Positions 58,891 through 64,000 of a DNA stretch of 64,000 bases are shown piece by piece. The stretch comes from Tropicibacter alexandrii (lineage in GTDB: Bacteria; Pseudomonadota; Alphaproteobacteria; Rhodobacterales; Rhodobacteraceae). Where the stretch lies: assembly GCF_003667315.2 (NCBI RefSeq), contig NZ_RCTZ02000004.1:62001-126000 (forward strand), given 5' to 3'. The notes beneath the pieces are model-generated. The model did no database searches. It saw only the letters and a list, made by a program, of their open reading frames with translations, and was not told the origin of the DNA. The position numbers and the translations under genes were made by a program. How positions within the stretch are numbered: the first letter of the stretch is position 1; each line of letters opens with the position of its first letter.

Positions 58891-60041
58891 GGCAGCAACG
58901 CCTTCACGATGGAATTCAAGACCAGCCGGCCTTCGGGGGTAACCCCGAGGGCCGTTTCGGTTTTCCAGACCAAGCCCAGGCCTTCCAACTCCCGGATCGC
59001 GGATTCAGGGGCAATCTGCGGGTCCCAGCCGTGCAAGACCCCCAAATCGATACCTTCAGGGATACGCAACCCCATCATGAGGTATTCACCCGCCATATTT
59101 TGGGGATCAATGACAGAGACCTGACGATCACCGGTACCAGCCTCGGCGGCTTCGATCCATTTCGCCGGTTGCTTCCAGCCTTCATTCGCTCGTCTCTGGT
59201 GAGCGTGGGTCACTCGCCCATGCGCACCCGGACCGATGCCGACCCAGTCGCCATACCGCCAATAGATCAAATTGTGCCGGGATTCTGCGCCGGGCCTCGC
59301 ATGATTCGATATCTCATAGGCGGGCAGCCCGGGGGCACCACACAGCTCTTGCGTCAACTCATACATATCCGCCGACAGGTCTTCACCCGGAAGGCCGCGC
59401 AACCGACCCGCGTTGAAGCGGTCACCGAAGGCCGTCCCTTGCTCGATGGTCAACTGGTACAAGGACAGATGGTCGACGCCCATCGACAAGGCTTCGGTCA
59501 ACTCGGTGCGCCAATCCTCAAGGGTCTGATCTTGCCGGGCATAAATCAGGTCAAAACTCACACGCTGAAAGGTCTCGCGCGCGACGCGGATCGCGGTCTT
59601 CGCCTCGGCGACATCATGCAACCGCCCCAGCCGGCGCAGATCCGCGTCCCGCAAGGATTGGACGCCCAGTGATACCCGGTTCACCCCCGCCTCGGCGATC
59701 CCGCGAAACCGCTCGGCTTCGACCGACGAGGGGTTCGCCTCCAGCGTGATCTCGATATCGTTGGCCCAGACCCAGCCTTGCCGCGCCGCGTCCAGAACCA
59801 CCGCGACCGTTTCCGGCAACATCAGGGACGGGGTTCCGCCCCCGAAAAAGATCGAAGAAAGCACCCGCCCGGGTGTCTCCTCTGCCGCGCGCCGCACCTC
59901 GGAGGCCAACGCGCGGGCCCAACGCGTCTGGTCGACGGCGGGAACAACATGGGAGTTGAAGTCGCAATAGGGGCACTTTGCAGCGCAGAAGGGCCAATGC
60001 ACGTACAGGCCGAAACCGCCCCTTTGCCAATTTTCAGTCAA
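58887..60041 (-). CDS. hemW: Heme chaperone HemW (radical SAM)
   Basis: 384 residues. HemW is a radical SAM protein that binds heme; it is often annotated as oxygen-independent coproporphyrinogen oxidase. The cluster cysteines are C19, C23 and C26 in FCAAKCPYC. The HemN-specific extra cysteine and N-terminal extension are missing, which favours HemW. The start is taken as the TTG at 60041 (MTENWQRGGFGLYVHW), overlapping the rdgB stop by 8 bp; an ATG at 60071 is the alternative. Confidence 0.9.
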   Translation of the reverse strand: MTENWQRGGFGLYVHWPFCAAKCPYCDFNSHVVPAVDQTRWARALASEVRRAAEETPGRVLSSIFFGGGTPSLMLPETVAVVLDAARQGWVWANDIEITLEANPSSVEAERFRGIAEAGVNRVSLGVQSLRDADLRRLGRLHDVAEAKTAIRVARETFQRVSFDLIYARQDQTLEDWRTELTEALSMGVDHLSLYQLTIEQGTAFGDRFNAGRLRGLPGEDLSADMYELTQELCGAPGLPAYEISNHARPGAESRHNLIYWRYGDWVGIGPGAHGRVTHAHQRRANEGWKQPAKWIEAAEAGTGDRQVSVIDPQNMAGEYLMMGLRIPEGIDLGVLHGWDPQIAPESAIRELEGLGLVWKTETALGVTPEGRLVLNSIVKALLP

Positions 60042-60642
60042 AACAACCCGCCACGAATTTCCGGAATGCATCAGCCCGGTGGCTGATCTTGTTCTTTTCC
60101 CAACGGTCCATCTCGCCAAAGGTGATGTCGTAGCCATCGGGCATGAAGATCGGATCGTAGCCGTGGCCCTCATTGCCGCGCATCGGCCAGACGACCTGAC
60201 CGGGCATCACGCCGGGAAACACCTCGTCATGCCCATCGGGCCAAGCCAGCACCAGCGTACAGCAGAACCGCGCGGTCCAGGGCTGCGGCTTGCCGGACTC
60301 CACCAGACGATCGTGGGTCTTGCCCATCGCCATGACGAAATCGCGCCCCTTGCCGGTTTCGGCCCAATCGGCGGTATAGACACCGGGCGCGCCATCGAGC
60401 GCGTCGATCTCGATGCCGCTGTCATCCGACAGGGCAGGGAGGCCGGTCGCTTTGGCCGCCGCATGCGCCTTGATCCGGGCATTCTCGACGAATGTCGTGC
60501 CGTCCTCGACCGGTTCGGGCAGGTCCATCTCGGCGGCGCCCACGACTTCGACGCCGAACGGCTCAAGCAGATGCTTGATCTCGTCCAGCTTGCCTTGGTT
60601 ATGGGTCGCAACCAACAGCCGTTTTTCGTGGAACGTGCGCAT
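60034..60642 (-). CDS. rdgB: dITP/XTP pyrophosphatase RdgB
   Basis: 202 residues. It removes inosine and xanthosine triphosphates. The N-terminus KRLLVATHNQGKLDEIKHLL, the SDDSGIEIDALDGAPGVYTA block and the C-terminal ISHRADAFRKF match the HAM1 family. The start directly abuts the rph stop. Order rph-rdgB-hemW is common in Rhodobacterales. Confidence 0.96.
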   Translation of the reverse strand: MRTFHEKRLLVATHNQGKLDEIKHLLEPFGVEVVGAAEMDLPEPVEDGTTFVENARIKAHAAAKATGLPALSDDSGIEIDALDGAPGVYTADWAETGKGRDFVMAMGKTHDRLVESGKPQPWTARFCCTLVLAWPDGHDEVFPGVMPGQVVWPMRGNEGHGYDPIFMPDGYDITFGEMDRWEKNKISHRADAFRKFVAGCFD

Positions 60643-61355
60643 CAGGACACCGCGGCCAATTGTGCCTCGACCAGTTCCTTCACGCCCTTTTCGGCCAGTC
60701 CGATCAGGTCGTCCATCTGCTTTCGGGTAAACACCGAGCCCTCGGCGCTCATCTGGACCTCGATCAGCGAGCCATCGCCGCGCAGGATAAAGTTCCCGTC
60801 GACGCCCGCCTCGCTATCCTCGGGATAGTCCAGATCCAGCACGGCTTGCCCAGCATAGATGCCGCAAGACACTGCCGCCACGGGCGAGATCAGCGGATCG
60901 GTCACGATATCGCGCGCTTTCAGCAGCTTGTTCACCGCCAGACGTAATGCGACCCAACCACCGGTGATCGAGGCGCAGCGCGTGCCGCCATCGGCCTGGA
61001 TCACGTCGCAGTCCACGGTGATCTGCCGTTCCCCCAGCGCGTTCCGGTCCACACCGGCCCGCAAAGCCCGCCCGATCAGGCGCTGGATCTCCACCGTGCG
61101 CCCGCCTTGTTTGCCCGTCGTCGCCTCGCGCCGCATCCGCGACGTGGTCGAGCGCGGGAGCATGCCGTATTCCGCCGTCACCCAGCCTTGGCCCGAGCCC
61201 TTGATGAACGGCGGCACGCGGTCTTCCAGCGTGGCCGTGCACAGAACATGCGTATCGCCCATCTTGATCAGGCACGACCCTTCGGCATGTTTGGTCACGC
61301 CCGTTTCAATTGAAACGGCGCGCATTTCGCTTAAATCTCGTCCTGACGGTCTCAT
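60642..61355 (-). CDS. rph: Ribonuclease PH
   Basis: 237 residues. It is a phosphorolytic 3' exonuclease that matures tRNA ends. The N-terminus [20 protein letters not shown], the [16 protein letters not shown] block and the C-terminal [22 protein letters not shown]-type segment ([20 protein letters not shown]) are diagnostic. It faces away from hrcA. Confidence 0.97.
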   Translation of the reverse strand: MRPSGRDLSEMRAVSIETGVTKHAEGSCLIKMGDTHVLCTATLEDRVPPFIKGSGQGWVTAEYGMLPRSTTSRMRREATTGKQGGRTVEIQRLIGRALRAGVDRNALGERQITVDCDVIQADGGTRCASITGGWVALRLAVNKLLKARDIVTDPLISPVAAVSCGIYAGQAVLDLDYPEDSEAGVDGNFILRGDGSLIEVQMSAEGSVFTRKQMDDLIGLAEKGVKELVEAQLAAVS

Positions 61356-61417
61356 GGCTTATCCTCTTTTCTGTTGCGCCGGGGATAGCTGTCCCGCGCC
61401 CCCCGGTGCAAGCCCGA

Positions 61418-61446
61418 TTGACGATCCGTGCGAGCCGTCTTTAATG
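61418..61446 (+). promoter_or_regulatory. Promoter candidate for hrcA-grpE
   Basis: TTGACG (61418-61423) and TTAATG (61441-61446) are separated by 17 bp and end 20 bp before the hrcA ATG. No CIRCE inverted repeat is seen here, so HrcA need not control its own gene. Confidence 0.45.
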
Positions 61447-61466
61447 ACCTCATCAAGAGGCACGAG

Positions 61467-62534
61467 ATGACGACACAGGCCAGCGAATTACTGTCCCAGA
61501 TGAACGACCGCTCGCGCGAGGTGTTCCGGCGCGTCGTCGAAGGCTATCTGGAAAGCGGCGAACCCGTGGGCTCGCGCACCCTGACGCGCAGCCTGTCGGA
61601 AAAGGTCTCCGCCGCGACGATCCGTAACGTGATGCAGGATCTGGAGTTTCTCGGGCTGCTCGACAGCCCGCACGTCTCTGCCGGGCGCATCCCCACACAA
61701 ATGGGCCTGCGCATGTTCGTCGATGGGTTGCTGGAGGTCCGCGACCTCGATCAGGACGACCGCAAGATGCTGGACGCCAGCACCGGGTCCAACAGCACCG
61801 ATGTCGGCGGCTTGCTCGACCGGATCGGCTCTGCCCTGTCCGGCGTGACACATGGTGCGTCGCTGGTCCTGACGCCGAAGCACGAGGCACCGCTGAAACA
61901 TATCGAATTCGTCAGCCTCGCCTCGGACCGCGCGCTTGTGGTGATCGTCTTTGCAGATGGTCACGTGGAAAACCGTGTCTTCACTCCGCCGCCGGGGCAA
62001 ACCCCCTCGTCGATGCGAGAGGCGGCGAATTTCGTGAATGCGCTGCTCGAAGGCCGGACCCTGTCAGAGCTCCGCAAGGTCATCCGCGAGGAAATCCAGC
62101 GCCGCCGTCAGGAAATCGACAGCCTTGCCACGGCGCTGATCGATGCGGGAATCGCAGTCTGGGACGGCGAGGGCAATTCGTCCGAGCGACTCATCGTGCG
62201 GGGCCGGGCGAATCTGTTGGGCGAGGATGTGCCAGAGGAAGACCTCGACCGCATTCGCAGCCTGTTTGACGACCTCGAACGCAAGCGGGACATTGCCGAG
62301 TTCCTCGAACTGACCGACGAAGGCGAGGGTGTGCGCATTTTTATCGGCTCCGAGAACAAACTTTTTTCGCTTTCGGGTTCCTCTCTGGTGGTCTCTCCAT
62401 ATATGAACGCGGACCGAAAGATCATTGGCGCGGTGGGCGTCATTGGTCCGACTCGTCTGAACTACGGTCGGATCGTCCCCATCGTCGACTACACGGCACA
62501 ACTGGTCGGAAAGCTGATCACCGACCGGAGCTAG
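61467..62534 (+). CDS. hrcA: Heat-inducible transcription repressor HrcA
   Basis: 355 residues. HrcA represses groESL-type operons by binding CIRCE. The N-terminal winged helix (EVFRRVVEGYLESGEPVGSRTL, then TIRNVMQDLEFLGLL) and the C-terminal KIIGAVGVIGPTRLNYGRIVP match the family. The ATG at 61467 follows AAGAGG. grpE follows after 9 bp. Confidence 0.96.
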   Translation: MTTQASELLSQMNDRSREVFRRVVEGYLESGEPVGSRTLTRSLSEKVSAATIRNVMQDLEFLGLLDSPHVSAGRIPTQMGLRMFVDGLLEVRDLDQDDRKMLDASTGSNSTDVGGLLDRIGSALSGVTHGASLVLTPKHEAPLKHIEFVSLASDRALVVIVFADGHVENRVFTPPPGQTPSSMREAANFVNALLEGRTLSELRKVIREEIQRRRQEIDSLATALIDAGIAVWDGEGNSSERLIVRGRANLLGEDVPEEDLDRIRSLFDDLERKRDIAEFLELTDEGEGVRIFIGSENKLFSLSGSSLVVSPYMNADRKIIGAVGVIGPTRLNYGRIVPIVDYTAQLVGKLITDRS

Positions 62535-62543
62535 AGGTGAAAG

Positions 62544-63095
62544 ATGGCAGAGAACAAGGACGAGTTCCTCGACGATATCGACGCGGCCGAGACCGAGGCC
62601 TACGAGTCGCAGGAATTCAGCGACGAAGCGATGGAGCTGGACGAGCTGCGCGCCGAGCGGGATGAGTACAAGGACAAGTTCATGCGCGCATTGGCCGAGG
62701 CCGAGAACGCGCGCAAGCGGGCGGCCAAGGACCGGCAAGAGGCTCAGGCCTATGGTGGCACCCGCATCGCACGGGATTTGTTGCCGGTTTACGATAACTT
62801 GAACCGGGCGCTTCAGGCAGCGCGTGAAGACGGCAATGCCTCGACCGCTTTGGTCGAAGGTGTCGAGTTGACGCTGAAGGAACTGCTGAACGTGTTCGAC
62901 CGCCACGGTGTGACGCGGATCGTGCCGCAGGTCGGCGACCGCTTCGATCCCAAAGAGCACGAGGCGATGTTCGAGGCACCTCTGCCCGGCACCAAGGCGG
63001 GCGACATCATTCAGGTGTCGACCGAGGGCTTCATGCTGCACGACCGTCTTCTGCGCCCCGCGCAGGTCGGTGTCAGCTCGATGCCCGCGAATTGA
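62544..63095 (+). CDS. grpE: Nucleotide exchange factor GrpE
   Basis: 183 residues. GrpE dimers release ADP from DnaK. An acidic N-terminus (residues 1-35) is followed by the long helix AERDEYKDKFMRALAEAENARKR, then ARDLLPVYDNLNRAL and the C-terminal beta domain with FDPKEHEAMFEAP. It is cotranscribed with hrcA. Confidence 0.96.
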   Translation: MAENKDEFLDDIDAAETEAYESQEFSDEAMELDELRAERDEYKDKFMRALAEAENARKRAAKDRQEAQAYGGTRIARDLLPVYDNLNRALQAAREDGNASTALVEGVELTLKELLNVFDRHGVTRIVPQVGDRFDPKEHEAMFEAPLPGTKAGDIIQVSTEGFMLHDRLLRPAQVGVSSMPAN

Positions 63096-63102
63096 AACAT
63101 CC

Positions 63103-63129
63103 AGTAGGATGGGTTTAACCCATCCTACT
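63103..63129. repeat. Palindrome between grpE and mutS, covering the mutS stop codon
   Basis: Arms AGTAGGATGGGTT (63103-63115) and AACCCATCCTACT (63117-63129) are perfectly complementary with one base between them. The mutS stop (63125-63127) lies in the right arm. The stem may act as a terminator in both directions or be one of the GGATGGGT palindromes dispersed in some bacterial genomes. Confidence 0.7.
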
Positions 63130-64000
63130 TCATCAGCGCTTTCAATTCATACAGCGCCTGCAAGGCCTCGCGCGGCGTCAGATCGTCCGGCAGGATCGTC
63201 GCCAGTTTTTCTTCCACGTCTGACGGGCCACTCGGCGCTTTCGGCGTTTCGCGAACCGCCGCCGCGCTGAACAGCGGCAGGTCGTCGATCAGCGCCTTGG
63301 GCGACGCACGCTCGCGTTCTCCCTTTTCCAACGCTTGCAGAACTGACCGCGCCCGGGTGATCACCGCCTTGGGCAGGCCCGCCAATTGCGCCACCTGCAC
63401 GCCATAAGACCGGTCCGCCGCGCCCTCATGCACCTCGTGCAAGAAGATCACGTCGCCCTCCCATTCCTTCACCGCGACCGTGGCGTTCTTCACCCCCGGC
63501 AACTTGCCAGCCAAGGCGGTCATCTCGTGGTAATGCGTGGCAAACAGCCCGCGCACGCGGTTGACCTCGTGCAGATGCTCCAAGGTCGCCCATGCGATGC
63601 TGAGCCCGTCATAGGTCGCCGTGCCGCGCCCGATTTCATCGAGGATCACCAAGGCGCGCTCATCCGCCTGATTGAGGATCGCCGCCGTTTCCACCATCTC
63701 GACCATGAAGGTCGAGCGCCCGCGCGCCAGATCGTCACTTGCTCCCACGCGGCTGAAAATCTGGCTGACCAGACCCACATGCGCCCGGTCGGCAGGGACA
63801 TAGCTGCCCATTTGCGCCAACAAGGCGATCAAGGCGTTCTGCCGCAGATAGGTCGACTTACCCGCCATGTTCGGACCGGTCAGCAGGGTCACACTGGCCA
63901 CCTCGCCATCCGCGTTCAAATCGCAGTCGTTCGCAATAAACGGCTCGCCCGCTTTGTCCAGCGCCGCCTCGACCACCGGATGCCGCCCGCGTTCCACGTG
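63125..64000 (-). CDS. mutS: DNA mismatch repair protein MutS, C-terminal part, cut by the window edge
   Basis: The last 291 residues run off the right edge without a start. The ATPase Walker A (GPNMAGKST), the [11 protein letters not shown] segment, Walker B ([16 protein letters not shown]), the signature [11 protein letters not shown] and the [23 protein letters not shown] block identify MutS rather than MutS2. The N-terminal mismatch-binding domain is outside the window. Confidence 0.97.
   Translation of the reverse strand, partial: HVERGRHPVVEAALDKAGEPFIANDCDLNADGEVASVTLLTGPNMAGKSTYLRQNALIALLAQMGSYVPADRAHVGLVSQIFSRVGASDDLARGRSTFMVEMVETAAILNQADERALVILDEIGRGTATYDGLSIAWATLEHLHEVNRVRGLFATHYHEMTALAGKLPGVKNATVAVKEWEGDVIFLHEVHEGAADRSYGVQVAQLAGLPKAVITRARSVLQALEKGERERASPKALIDDLPLFSAAAVRETPKAPSGPSDVEEKLATILPDDLTPREALQALYELKALMK

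Noticed and set aside
61356-61466. CIRCE operator upstream of hrcA
   Set aside because: No TTAGCACTC-N9-GAGTGCTAA repeat is present.

Overview
The window is a core chromosomal segment of a high-GC alphaproteobacterium, most likely of the order Rhodobacterales (Roseobacter/Rhodobacter relatives). The evidence is the gene order (dnaA-dnaN-recF-gyrB next to rpsT, mutM, ubiE and ubiB; maf-aroE-coaE-dnaQ-secB facing rho-mnmE-mnmG-rsmG-parA-parB), the alphaproteobacterial flagellar regulators FlaF and FlbT, and flagellar motor genes arranged as in that group. I see no intact phage, no insertion sequence with a recognisable transposase, no CRISPR array, no rRNA and no tRNA.

Layout. (1) 1-12.6 kb: housekeeping. 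A LysR regulator cut by the left edge, then gyrB, recF, dnaN, dnaA and rpsT, all on the minus strand; a small conserved protein; an enoyl-CoA hydratase; mutM diverging from ubiE-ubiB. (2) 12.6-40 kb: a flagellar region. A small secreted peptide gene, fliK-flgD, a CheL/FlgJ-like and an FlgN-like gene, a flagellin with a structured leader followed by flaF-flbT, then a 1.55-kb stretch with no credible gene, fliI, and the operon flgB-flgC-fliE-fliQ-flgF-flgG-flgA-flgH-fliL. Facing it on the minus strand are motA, a 790-residue periplasmic protein of unknown function, flhA-fliR-flhB and a FliJ-like protein, and further right motB, flgE, flgK, flgL and flgI. fliF, fliG, fliH, fliM, fliN and fliP are not in the window. 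(3) 40-43.5 kb: a small exopolysaccharide group (YjbF lipoprotein, initiating sugar transferase, NAD-dependent epimerase, Wza-type export lipoprotein). (4) 43.5-51.6 kb: a c-type cytochrome, an MFS transporter, Smr protein, MltA, a Tim44-like protein, FxsA, SecB, DnaQ, CoaE, AroE and Maf. (5) 51.6-52.1 kb: a 500-bp gap with DnaA-box-like sites and an AT-rich tract, my candidate for the replication origin. (6) 52.1-64 kb: rho, mnmE, mnmG, rsmG, parA, parB; then hemW, rdgB and rph on the minus strand, hrcA-grpE on the plus strand and mutS cut by the right edge.

The most useful signals are the candidate oriC between maf and rho; two perfect 16-bp parS palindromes placed over the 5' ends of mnmG and rsmG, just ahead of parAB; paired hairpins in the flagellin leader next to the FlbT and FlaF genes; TTAM-N7-TTAM (CtrA-like) sites upstream of three flagellar transcription units; the uncharacterised periplasmic protein locked into the motA-flhA region; and the gene-free block inside the flagellar cluster.
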